A DNA stretch of 44,459 nucleotides from Kiloniellales bacterium (lineage in GTDB: Bacteria > Pseudomonadota > Alphaproteobacteria > Kiloniellales > JAKSDN01). The position numbers and the translations under genes were made by a program. The notes under the pieces are model-generated. The model ran no database searches and was not told the origin of the DNA. It was given only the letters and a program-made list of their open reading frames with translations. Location of the stretch: NCBI GenBank assembly GCA_030064845.1, contig JASJEC010000022.1:1-44459 (forward strand), given 5' to 3'. Each line of letters opens with the position of its first letter. The first letter of the stretch is position 1. This document shows positions 32,692 to 40,610 of this stretch, piece after piece.

Positions 32692-33486
32692 ATGAACGCC
32701 CAGAGATCGGAATCCGCGGCGCCGCGGCTCAAGACGACGCTGACCAGGCTCTATACCGGCCGCAGCAAGCGCGCGACGCGATTCCGCCTGGCGCTCCTAA
32801 CCTTCGACCTCTTCACCATCCTGTTCTTCCTGCTCGCCACGGTCATCGAGCCGTCGCCCTGGGTGTGGGGCGTCGAGGCGGCGATCGCCGTCGTCCTCAC
32901 GGCCGATCTCGCGAGCCGCTTGTGGATCGCGCCCCGGAAGCTGCGCTTCCTCGCCGACATCACGACGCTAGCCGACATCGTGGTGATCGCCACCCTTCTG
33001 GCCGCCTCGTTCATCCAGGACTGGGCTTTTCTCAGGGTGCTGAGGGCGCTGCGCCTGCTGCGGTCCTACCACGTCCTGCGCGATCTCAGGGGGCGCTACA
33101 AGTTCTTCGCCCGCAACGAGGACACCCTGGTCAGCTCGCTCAATCTGGTGGTCTTCATCTTCGTCGTGACGGCCTTCGTCTACGTCGTCGAGAAGGACAT
33201 CCATCCGGAAATCGGGACCTACGTCGACGCCCTCTACTTCACGGTCGCCACGCTGACCACCACGGGGTTCGGCGATATCACTCTGACCGGCACGCCGGGC
33301 CGGCTCCTGGCGGTGGTCATCATGGTGGTCGGCGTCGCCCTGTTCCTGCGCCTCATTCAGACGATCTTCCGGCCCCAGAAGGTCCGCTACACCTGCGGCG
33401 ACTGCGGACTCTCGCGCCACGACCCGGACGCCACCCACTGCAAGCACTGCGGGGCGACCGTCTTCATCGAGACCGAAGGCGACTAG
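32692..33486 (+). CDS. Voltage-gated-type K+ channel with C-terminal zinc ribbon
   Basis: This is a 264-residue six-TM channel subunit that should form a tetramer in the inner membrane. S1-S3 lie at about 32-108. A short S4-like helix carries spaced arginines (FLRVLRALRLLRSYHVLRDL, 114-132). S5 is around 146-166, the pore at 178-195 and S6 at 203-224. The selectivity filter is TTTGFGD (189-195), not the usual TVGYGD. The tail holds two CxxC pairs, Cys235/Cys238 and Cys250/Cys253 (CGDCGLSRHDPDATHCKHCG), a rubredoxin-like zinc ribbon. The ATG at 32692 has AAGGA seven bases upstream. The gene stands alone. Selectivity for K+ over other cations is expected but not certain with Thr-Gly-Phe. Confidence 0.9.
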   Translation: MNAQRSESAAPRLKTTLTRLYTGRSKRATRFRLALLTFDLFTILFFLLATVIEPSPWVWGVEAAIAVVLTADLASRLWIAPRKLRFLADITTLADIVVIATLLAASFIQDWAFLRVLRALRLLRSYHVLRDLRGRYKFFARNEDTLVSSLNLVVFIFVVTAFVYVVEKDIHPEIGTYVDALYFTVATLTTTGFGDITLTGTPGRLLAVVIMVVGVALFLRLIQTIFRPQKVRYTCGDCGLSRHDPDATHCKHCGATVFIETEGD

Positions 33487-33740
33487 GCGAGGGCCGCGGG
33501 CTACGGGGGCAGGCGCCGCCTGGGCCTTAGCCGGCCGTGACAAAGGACTTCCACGGTCGATGTTGCAGCGGGTTCACTCCTGGTGTCCTCCGATAGAGGT
33601 GGCGCGGAAGCTCAGCCTCTACGCCAAGCCGAGATAGCTTGTGATGGTCACGCCCGCTCCTTGCCGAACGGAGACACCGGCCCGTCCGACGCAAGAAGGG
33701 TCGCGACCATCGCATTGAACACTGCGGTCGATCGCTTCCG

Positions 33741-35435
33741 CTATCTGTGGTCGGTCAGATCGGTCACCATCTTCCGATCGCCGCGAAGGCCGGCCACCAG
33801 ATCTTCCAAGGTCAAGAGACGCTCCCTCAGCGTCGCAATCTCGGCGTCCTTTTGGCGCATCAGCTCCTCGTTCTGGGTATCCTTCTGGCGCGACTCCTCC
33901 TGCAGCGCCTTGATCGCGGCAAGCGCCACACCGGCGGCGTCCATCGGCGAGATATGGGTGTCGTCCTCTCCCAGCCCGAAGGCGGCGTGGAAGTCCTGGG
34001 CCATGGGCCCGGCGTGGCGCGCCCCGGTGTCGTCGTCCTTGTAGGACCAGGCCGAGACCGGCAGCGAAGCCACCTGGGCCAGCACTTCGGCCTCGTCGAG
34101 CGGCGTGACGTCATGTTTCGCCCCGGCGTCGGAGAGCTGCGTCAGGTTGCCGTCGATCACCAGGTTGCCGTTGGGCAGCAGGTTGAAGACCTGATTGCCC
34201 GAGTTGATCACCTTGAGGCCGCCACCCTGGGTGAAGCGCAGCTCGCGCGAGCCCTTCTTGGCAAAGAAGGAGTTGGCCGGCCCCATGCCGACGCGCCAGT
34301 TGACGCCGGTGGCCGCGTTCGTCAGCTCGATCTGCGGGTTGCCGTTGTTCTCCAGCCGCAGCAGCTGGCGCGAAGCGGTGCCGACCGCATTCTCGTCGAC
34401 CAGGAACTGGGCCGTGCCGTCGTCGCGCACCACCTCGGCGTCGAAGCCCGAGCAGCTGTTGGTGCCGCTGCCCGCGAAGCTGCCTGCGGCGCTGGACTCG
34501 TCGTCGGCGCAGGTGATCGCGCCGTTGATCGTGACCAGCGGGCTCGACACGGTGAGCGCCGAGTCCTGGCTGAGCTCGATATCGCCGTTGATGGTCATGA
34601 GGTTCGGGTCGCCGCTGAAGAGCGCATCGCTGCTGACGTTCATGAAGGCATGCTGTCCGACCTCGATATCGCCGGTAATCACGGCTTCCCGGGTGTCGAA
34701 GGTGGACATTCGGTACGCCGAAACCGCCAGGCCGGTGCCGAGCGCGGCAATCGAGCCGGTGCCAATGTTGTCGGGGTCGTCCTGGCGGATCAGGGAGTTG
34801 TTGAAGGCGGCCAGGGCCGGTTGATCGCCGGAGTTGGTGATCGTGTTGCCGCCGCGCAGCAGAAGGGTGGAGCCGCGGTAGACGACGACCGCTCCACCGT
34901 TGCGCACATCGTTCGTCGCGCCGTTTACCGTACTGTTGAACATGCGCACGTAGCTGTTCTCGCCGATACAAAACGGGGTGCAGGACTGACTGCCGTCGTC
35001 GATCAGCGCGGGGCCAATGGTCACGTTGTCCATGATCGCCCCGGAGTTCCGCGCAATGAAAACTCCGAAATCGGTGTCTTCGACGACCATGTCCCACATC
35101 CGAACGAAGGCCTCGTTCGTGATGAACAAGCCATCGCCCTGGATCCTGAGGTTGTCGAGCTTGATGTCCTGCGCCACCGAAACGCTCACCTCGCCATTGA
35201 TCACGTTCAGGTTTGGATCCATGTTCGTGCCCCGAAGATGCACGTCGTCTCTGTAGATCCACACAAACTCGTCGCAGGTACCGGTGAACTCGATGAGGTA
35301 AAATCCGGAATGAATGGCGTCCTGCAGGGCGGTGGGCGAGGTCGCTGGATTATCGCAGTCGATGATCTGGGCTTGAGCGCGCTCGGACCCGGCCGCGAGG
35401 AACAAGAGCCCTGCGGCTGCAAGATTTCTGATCAT
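33741..35435 (-). CDS. Secreted beta-helix protein with C-terminal peptidase S74 chaperone domain
   Basis: The protein has 564 residues. A signal peptide (MIRNLAAAGLLFLAAGSERA) is followed by about 300 residues of repeating beta-strands of pectate-lyase-like helix character (VHLRGTNMDPNLNVI, DIKLDNLRIQGDGLFITN, GAIMDNVTIGPALIDDG). A linker precedes the S74 intramolecular chaperone domain (about 425-525), which ends in a coiled coil (RQKDTQNEELMRQKDAEIAT). The self-cleavage dyad is likely Ser435 and Lys440 in QLSDAGAKHDV; the spacing equals Ser911/Lys916 of phage endosialidase. Such domains trimerise a fibre, then cut themselves off. The ATG at 35435 has CAGGGAG. No phage genes surround it; a surface fibre or adhesin is the best guess. 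Confidence 0.85.
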   Translation of the reverse strand: MIRNLAAAGLLFLAAGSERAQAQIIDCDNPATSPTALQDAIHSGFYLIEFTGTCDEFVWIYRDDVHLRGTNMDPNLNVINGEVSVSVAQDIKLDNLRIQGDGLFITNEAFVRMWDMVVEDTDFGVFIARNSGAIMDNVTIGPALIDDGSQSCTPFCIGENSYVRMFNSTVNGATNDVRNGGAVVVYRGSTLLLRGGNTITNSGDQPALAAFNNSLIRQDDPDNIGTGSIAALGTGLAVSAYRMSTFDTREAVITGDIEVGQHAFMNVSSDALFSGDPNLMTINGDIELSQDSALTVSSPLVTINGAITCADDESSAAGSFAGSGTNSCSGFDAEVVRDDGTAQFLVDENAVGTASRQLLRLENNGNPQIELTNAATGVNWRVGMGPANSFFAKKGSRELRFTQGGGLKVINSGNQVFNLLPNGNLVIDGNLTQLSDAGAKHDVTPLDEAEVLAQVASLPVSAWSYKDDDTGARHAGPMAQDFHAAFGLGEDDTHISPMDAAGVALAAIKALQEESRQKDTQNEELMRQKDAEIATLRERLLTLEDLVAGLRGDRKMVTDLTDHR

Positions 35436-35810
35436 GATAGTCTCCCTGGATTGAATTCATTGCTGAAAAGAGAATCCGTCGGGGTTCTCGGCACACGTGG
35501 TCCCGATGGCGGGCGGGGCCCGTCAGTTGAGATCTCTCGAAAAAGTTGTGTGCCATCGCCTTAACCCGTTTGGGCTAATGATGACTGCCTGTCTTGTAAT
35601 TTGTTTCTCAGCGGCCCGGAGATGAGAAGTTTACTCGCTGCCTGCTCCTATGGTCAGGCTCATCGCTCTGAGGGCCGTTTTTTCAACAACAGGAATATAT
35701 AACCCAAGCCTTGATTGACTGCAATCAGCCGCTTGCCTCAGGGCCGCGCGCGGCAGCCTCGTCAGCTTTATCGGCAAGGGCTGAATAGACAACCCATTGC
35801 AGGCTCACAT
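35436..35810. other. 375-bp AT-richer intergenic region
   Basis: This lies between the chemoreceptor stop and the start of the S74 protein, both leftward. It is clearly lower in G+C than the neighbours (35560-35720). It holds a palindrome at 35705-35735 and, on the plus strand, a weak stem followed by GTTTTTTC at about 35660-35692. A promoter for the S74 gene must lie here. I see no protein gene. Confidence 0.5.
35705..35735 (-). terminator. Hairpin downstream of the chemoreceptor gene
   Basis: CAAGC/GCTTG outside and TTGATTG/CAATCAG inside form a stem around ACTG, about 75 bases beyond the chemoreceptor stop. No T run follows in the gene direction, so this is a possible terminator only. Confidence 0.35.
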
Positions 35811-37496
35811 CTAGGCCGCCCGAATGCCGGCGACGAAGCTGTCGATCTTCCCGCTCAATTCGTCCGCCATGCCGTTGAGAGCGTCGGCGGCGCCCACCAC
35901 CTGATTTGTGGCTTGCCCCGTCGCTTCGGTGGCCTCGCGGATGCCGGAAATGGAGTCCGTCACCTCCTGGGTTCCGGTCGCGGCATGCTGGGCGTTTCGC
36001 GAGATTTCCTGGGTCGCTCCGCTCTGCTGGTCGATCGCCGCCGCGACCGCCGTGGCCATTTCGCCCATCCGGCCGATCACGCTGCGAATCTGGTCGATAG
36101 CGGTCACCGCCTCCTGGGAAACCGACTGTATCTCGCCGATCTGAGCGGCGATCTGCTCCGTGGCCTTGGCGGTTTGGCTGGCCAGCGACTTGACCTCGGA
36201 GGCGACCACGGCGAAGCCCTTTCCGGCGTCCCCGGCGCGCGCCGCCTCGATGGTCGCGTTGAGCGCCAGGAGATTGGTCTGCTCGGCAATATCGTTGATC
36301 AGGCTGACCACCTCGCCGATCTGTTGGCTCATCTCGGCCAGGCTCTGCATCGTCGTATTCGTCTTCTCCGCCGTGCCGATCGCCTCGGACGCGATCTCGG
36401 TCGAACGCGACACCTGGTTGCTGACCTCATTGATCGAGCTCGACATCTCCTCGGCCGCCGCGGCCACCGTTTGAACGTTAGCCGAGGCCTGCTCGGCCGC
36501 ACTGGCCACGGCGTTGGACTGCTGGTTGGTCTGATCGACGTTGCCCGACATGTCCTTGGCCGTCGACTGAAGCTCTCCGGCAGCCCGGGCTACGCTTTGG
36601 ACCACGGTCTTGACACTCGCCTCCAGCTCGTCCGCCATCTGCCGCATCGCCCGGGCCTTCTCTTCCTCCGCGCGCTTCTCGTTTTCCGCCTGTTCGGCCT
36701 GCAGACGCCGCTTCTCGATCGCGTTTCCCTTGAAGACCTCGACGCTTCGCGCCATCGCGCCGATCTCATCGCCCGAACCGGTAGCCGGGATCTCGATCTC
36801 GATATCGTTGTTGGCGAGGGCGGTCATGGCTTGAGTCAGCGACTTGGTGCGCGAGGTGATGTTGCGGCTGATCGCGAATCCGGCGCCGCCGGCACTGGCA
36901 AGCGCGGCCAAGCCCACGAAGATGACAATCAGGGACATCGCGCTTCCGGCCGCCTCTAGCGCCGCCATTTCCTGTTGGGCGCGCTCGCCCGTGTGGTCCA
37001 CCAGAGCACGGATGCGCTTGGTGACCTCGGCATCCGCCGCGGCGAAGGCTCCGGTCAGCACTTCGATCGCCTGCGCCTGCGCGAAGCTTCCCGCGAAGTC
37101 GAAGACCTGACCCGCCGCCTCCTTGACCAGTGCCAAGTCGCCCCGCAGCGCCTCGCTGGTCTCGTAGCCGAACTGGTCGGCGCCCTGCTGGTAGGTTTCA
37201 ATCGCCGTGTCGATCTCGGCCAGCAAAGCGTCATTTTCGAGCCGCTTCCGCGCGAGTTTTTCCAGATCCAGCTCTGCCGGCGCGCCCGCGACCAAGCCGC
37301 GGCTGCGCTCCAGAAGCAGCTCGATTCGGGCGACCTGCGACGTGCCTTGGAGCCCGACTTCGTGGAGCACCTTGCCCGACGCTGCCATACGCGAAGCGCC
37401 GATCTGGGCGGCTACGGCGAGCACGACGATGCCGACCGCCGCTAGTCCGATGATCAGATAGAGCTTGGCTCCGATCGTACCGAATACCTTGACCAC
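35811..37496 (-). CDS. Methyl-accepting chemotaxis protein
   Basis: This is a chemoreceptor of about 561 residues. The first membrane segment ([19 protein letters not shown]) is followed by a helical periplasmic domain of about 150 residues, a second segment ([20 protein letters not shown]), and a HAMP domain ([20 protein letters not shown]). The long cytoplasmic coiled coil ends in the CheA/CheW-binding tip [18 protein letters not shown] with [17 protein letters not shown]. No CheR-binding tail is present. I prefer the GTG at 37496, which has AAAGGA eight bases upstream; an ATG at 37526 in frame adds ten residues. A PstS-like binding protein is encoded 91 bases upstream on the same strand and could present a ligand; this is inference. 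Confidence 0.93.
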   Translation of the reverse strand: MVKVFGTIGAKLYLIIGLAAVGIVVLAVAAQIGASRMAASGKVLHEVGLQGTSQVARIELLLERSRGLVAGAPAELDLEKLARKRLENDALLAEIDTAIETYQQGADQFGYETSEALRGDLALVKEAAGQVFDFAGSFAQAQAIEVLTGAFAAADAEVTKRIRALVDHTGERAQQEMAALEAAGSAMSLIVIFVGLAALASAGGAGFAISRNITSRTKSLTQAMTALANNDIEIEIPATGSGDEIGAMARSVEVFKGNAIEKRRLQAEQAENEKRAEEEKARAMRQMADELEASVKTVVQSVARAAGELQSTAKDMSGNVDQTNQQSNAVASAAEQASANVQTVAAAAEEMSSSINEVSNQVSRSTEIASEAIGTAEKTNTTMQSLAEMSQQIGEVVSLINDIAEQTNLLALNATIEAARAGDAGKGFAVVASEVKSLASQTAKATEQIAAQIGEIQSVSQEAVTAIDQIRSVIGRMGEMATAVAAAIDQQSGATQEISRNAQHAATGTQEVTDSISGIREATEATGQATNQVVGAADALNGMADELSGKIDSFVAGIRAA

Positions 37497-37542
37497 GTCT
37501 CGGATCCTTTCAACCGGGCAACTCATGTCCCGGTGCGACAGA

Positions 37543-37571
37543 CGGGACGGAAGGGTCCGCCTTCCGTCCCG
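37543..37571 (-). terminator. Perfect 12-bp hairpin between PstS-like and chemoreceptor genes
   Basis: CGGGACGGAAGG (37543-37554) and CCTTCCGTCCCG (37560-37571) pair perfectly around GTCCG. It starts 16 bases after the PstS-like stop and has no T run. It could partly end transcription or protect the upstream mRNA, allowing more binding protein than receptor. Confidence 0.55.
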
Positions 37572-37587
37572 GTTGCCGTGTTCTCAG

Positions 37588-38349
37588 TTAGCCGCCGAAC
37601 TTGCGCGCGGCTTCGATGACCTTGGCCATTTCGGCCGTCGGCTGACCGGCGGTCACCAGGATCAGAGGCTGCTCGATCGAACGGTCGGTGCCGACCACGG
37701 CAACCTTATTGTTGACCGTATTGTTGACCGCGATGCCGATCGCCTGAGGCACCTGGCCGACGATGCTGACGACCTGGGTGGCACCCGGCAGCTCGCGGGC
37801 ATTGGCCGTGATCTCGCCGCCGCCCATCACTTCTTTCTCGACCATGGAGCGGACGCCGCCGCCCTTGGTCTCCATGACCACGAGGATCGGCGCCGCCTTG
37901 CCGCCGAGCTCCTGCCAGTTCTTGATCTTGCCGGACATGATGTCGGCGATCTGGGCGAGGCTCAGGTTCTTGACCGGGTTCGAAGGATGCACCACGAAGG
38001 CGACGCGGGTCGTGCCGACCCTGTGGGCCATGAGGTTCAGCCCGTCCGTGGCCCCGGGCTTCTTCTTGTTGACCTTCTTGACGGTCGTCTCGAGCGGAGC
38101 CGAGATCATGGCCATGCTCGCGTTGCCGGCGGCCAGGTCCATGATTCCCCGGCTGCTGCCGTTGGCGACGACCTTCAAGGACTGCCCGGACTGCTTTTCG
38201 ATATCGGACTTGTGCGGCAGCATGATGTTGCTGGCCACGGTGGTCGAGCCATGGACCGAGATCTCGACGGCGCGGGCGTCCGTGCCGATGCCCAGACCGA
38301 GCGTCGCGGCAAGGGCAAGTCCAAAGAAGGTTCTTCCAATCATCGTCAT
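37588..38349 (-). CDS. PstS-like periplasmic phosphate (oxyanion)-binding protein
   Basis: This is a 253-residue binding protein. A signal peptide (IGRTFFGLALAATLGLGIGT then DARA) leads into a type II periplasmic-binding fold of the PBP-like/PstS group: VEISVHGSTTVASNIM, VVANGSSRGIMDLAAGNASM, RVAFVVHPSNPVKNLSL, IADIMSGKIKNWQELGGKAAP and GGVRSMVEKEVMGGGEI. Such proteins bind phosphate or similar oxyanions. No PstCAB permease genes follow. The next gene is a chemoreceptor, so a sensing role is as likely as transport. I use the ATG at 38349 (GGGAG five bases before), two codons ahead of the ATG at 38343. I looked for a Pho box upstream and did not find a convincing one. Confidence 0.9.
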   Translation of the reverse strand: MTMIGRTFFGLALAATLGLGIGTDARAVEISVHGSTTVASNIMLPHKSDIEKQSGQSLKVVANGSSRGIMDLAAGNASMAMISAPLETTVKKVNKKKPGATDGLNLMAHRVGTTRVAFVVHPSNPVKNLSLAQIADIMSGKIKNWQELGGKAAPILVVMETKGGGVRSMVEKEVMGGGEITANARELPGATQVVSIVGQVPQAIGIAVNNTVNNKVAVVGTDRSIEQPLILVTAGQPTAEMAKVIEAARKFGG

Positions 38350-38558
38350 AAGTCTCCCGTGCGGTGGTAGCGGCATGGGTCGGCCACTCGCCGAACTCAG
38401 GCCTTTGACGCAGTGATAGCTTTTTAGGCGTAGTCTAAAGATGTTATCGTTTTCTGAAGAAATCGGCCCCCGCCGCGAAGCGCGGGCGTCTCCAGTCGTA
38501 ATGTGTGGGGTACGGGAAACGCCGCGACGGCCGTCCGCCCGACTCTTTTGGCCCGCGC

Positions 38559-40523
38559 CTAAACGGCCACCCCCGCCTTCAGGCCTTCCAGCACCGCCTC
38601 TTCCGCCGTGCGCGGCGAGATGCAGTCGCCGACCAGGTGGTGGTCGAGGCCGAGGTCGCGCAGGATGGCCTCGACCGCGTTCGCCGGGTTGTGGCCCTGG
38701 CAGAGGACCAGGGTGTCGACGCCCTCGCAAAGCACGGCCTCGCCGCTCATCAGGTGCTGGAGATAGACCGTGTCGGAATCGGCGCCGTAGAGGCGGACAT
38801 AGGGGATGGTCTCGACGCCCAGTTTGTGCAGGCGGCCGATGCTGGAATCCCGCACGTACATCTGGATGGTCTGTCCCGCCATGGTGCCGTTGACCGCCAG
38901 CTTCACGGCGCAGCCCTGCTCGGCCAGCATTTCCGCGATGCCGATGCCGATCCAGTCGGCCCGCCAGTCGGCCACGACGACCGATTGCCCGACGTTGACC
39001 TGCCCCTGGAGCACCTGCCAGGCGTCGACCACGTGGGCCTCGTCCCGGCCCTCGATCTCGGGCCAGCGCGGCGTGGCGCCGGTCGCAACGATCACGCTGT
39101 CTGGCGCAAAATCCTCGATGGCCGCCCGGTCCACGGCCGCGCCTTTGCGAACCTCGACGCCGGCCAGCGCCATCTCCCGGGTCAGGTTGGTGACGATGCC
39201 GCCGAACTCGGCCCGGTGGGGCAGCATCTGGGCCAGCTTCGCCTGGCCGCCGAGCTGCTGGCTCTGCTCGAAGAGTGTGACCGTATGGCCGCGTTCGGCC
39301 GCGACCGCCGCGGCCTTCATGCCGCCGGGGCCGCCGCCCACCACCATGACCCGCTTCTTAACAGCGGCCGGCGGCAGGGCACCGTACTTCAGCTCGCGGC
39401 CGCTCGCCGGATTCTGGATGCAGGAGATCGGATAGCCGGCGTGGAAGTGCCCGATGCAGGCCTGGTTGCAGGCGATGCAGGCGCGGATGTCGTCGACCCG
39501 GCCGGCCTCGGCCTTGTTGCCGATCTCGGGGTCGCAGATCATGGCCCGGGTCATGCCGCAAAGGTCGGCCTGGCCCGCGGCGAGGATCTTCTCGGCCTCC
39601 TGGGGCTGGTTGATCCGCCCGGTGACCAAGGTCGGCAGGCCGCAGCGCGCCTTGATCCGCTGGCCCATGGGCGCGGTGTAGCCCGGCTGCTCGAACATGG
39701 GCGGCACGATATGGATCGAGCCGGCGAGCGTCGCCGAGGAGCCGGCGACCACGCTGAAGTAGTCCAGTTCGCCCGGCTCGGCGATCAGCGCGCAGGCCTC
39801 CAGCATCTCGCCCGCCTCCAGCCCCTCGTGGCTCAGCTCGTCGGCCGAGAGCCGCAGGCCGATGACGAAGCCCCTGCCCGCCTTGGCCCGGATGTCGGCG
39901 ACGATCTCGCGGATGAAGCGGGTGCGGTTCTCCAGCGAGCCGCCGTAGACGTCGTCGCGCCGGTTGACCTGGGCGTTGAGGAACTGGGCCGGCAGGTAGC
40001 CGTGGGACGAGACGATCTCGACGCCGTCCAAGCCGGCCTCGACCATGCGGCGGGCGGCGTCGCCGTGATAGGCGATCACCTCCCGGACCAGCTCGATCGG
40101 CATGGGCCGCGGCAGGACGTGGAAGCGCTCGTTGGGCGTCGCCGAGGCGCTGTAGGAGACCGGCGCCGTGCCGTCTTCCGAGGCCAGCATCTCGCGCCCC
40201 GGGTGGAACAGTTGGGCGATCAGGCCGCAGCCGTGGCCGTGCAGGGCCTTGGCCAGGGCGCGGTAGCCAGGAATGCAGTCGTCGGTGTCGACCCGGATCG
40301 GCTCGGCGACGAAAACGGCGCTGGGATGGACCAAGGCGACCTCGGTGACGATCAGCCCGGCGCCGCCGCGCGCCCGCGCCTCGTGATAGGCGATCATGGC
40401 TTCGCCGATCATGCCGCGGTCGTTCAGGTGGGTCTCATGCCCGGTCGAGACGATGCGGTTGCGCAGCTCCAGGTCGCCGATGGTGATCGGCGAGAAGAGA
40501 TGGGGAAAGAGCGCGCTGCTCAT
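38559..40523 (-). CDS. NADH:flavin oxidoreductase of the 2,4-dienoyl-CoA reductase/TMADH type
   Basis: This 654-residue enzyme has three parts. The first is an old-yellow-enzyme barrel that binds FMN (PITIGDLELRNRIVSTGHET, VEIVSSHGYLPAQFLNAQVN, RRDDVYGGSLENRTRFI). The second is a 4Fe-4S site (CIACNQACIGHFHAGYPISC). The third is FAD- and NAD-binding domains (VMVVGGGPGGMKAAAVAAER, VIVATGATPRWPEIEG). Relatives include FadH, trimethylamine dehydrogenase and N-methylproline demethylases. The adjacent acyl-CoA synthetase, 87 bp upstream on the same strand, makes an enoyl-CoA substrate plausible but does not prove it. The ATG at 40523 is preceded by AGGGAG about 12 bases away. Confidence 0.92.
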   Translation of the reverse strand: MSSALFPHLFSPITIGDLELRNRIVSTGHETHLNDRGMIGEAMIAYHEARARGGAGLIVTEVALVHPSAVFVAEPIRVDTDDCIPGYRALAKALHGHGCGLIAQLFHPGREMLASEDGTAPVSYSASATPNERFHVLPRPMPIELVREVIAYHGDAARRMVEAGLDGVEIVSSHGYLPAQFLNAQVNRRDDVYGGSLENRTRFIREIVADIRAKAGRGFVIGLRLSADELSHEGLEAGEMLEACALIAEPGELDYFSVVAGSSATLAGSIHIVPPMFEQPGYTAPMGQRIKARCGLPTLVTGRINQPQEAEKILAAGQADLCGMTRAMICDPEIGNKAEAGRVDDIRACIACNQACIGHFHAGYPISCIQNPASGRELKYGALPPAAVKKRVMVVGGGPGGMKAAAVAAERGHTVTLFEQSQQLGGQAKLAQMLPHRAEFGGIVTNLTREMALAGVEVRKGAAVDRAAIEDFAPDSVIVATGATPRWPEIEGRDEAHVVDAWQVLQGQVNVGQSVVVADWRADWIGIGIAEMLAEQGCAVKLAVNGTMAGQTIQMYVRDSSIGRLHKLGVETIPYVRLYGADSDTVYLQHLMSGEAVLCEGVDTLVLCQGHNPANAVEAILRDLGLDHHLVGDCISPRTAEEAVLEGLKAGVAV

Positions 40524-40610
40524 GCTCGATCTTCGCTCCCTGTGCCCAAGTGCCGGCTTTTGAAACCGGGCAAGGACGGAGCTTATCCTAGCGCGCTTCG
40601 GATGACTTCC

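Noticed and set aside
33527-33715. 62-codon minus-strand frame between the K+ channel and the S74 protein
   Set aside because: It lacks a ribosome-binding site and is arginine-rich, and I recognise no family. Sequence near its end (HRPWKSFVTAG) looked protein-like but not enough to call a gene.
33741-35435. Prophage tail region
   Set aside because: Only one protein has a phage-type domain. It has a Sec signal peptide and is flanked by a K+ channel and a chemoreceptor, with no phage structural or integrase genes.
38350-38558. Pho box upstream of the PstS-like gene
   Set aside because: I looked for paired CTGTCAT-type repeats and found none that are convincing.
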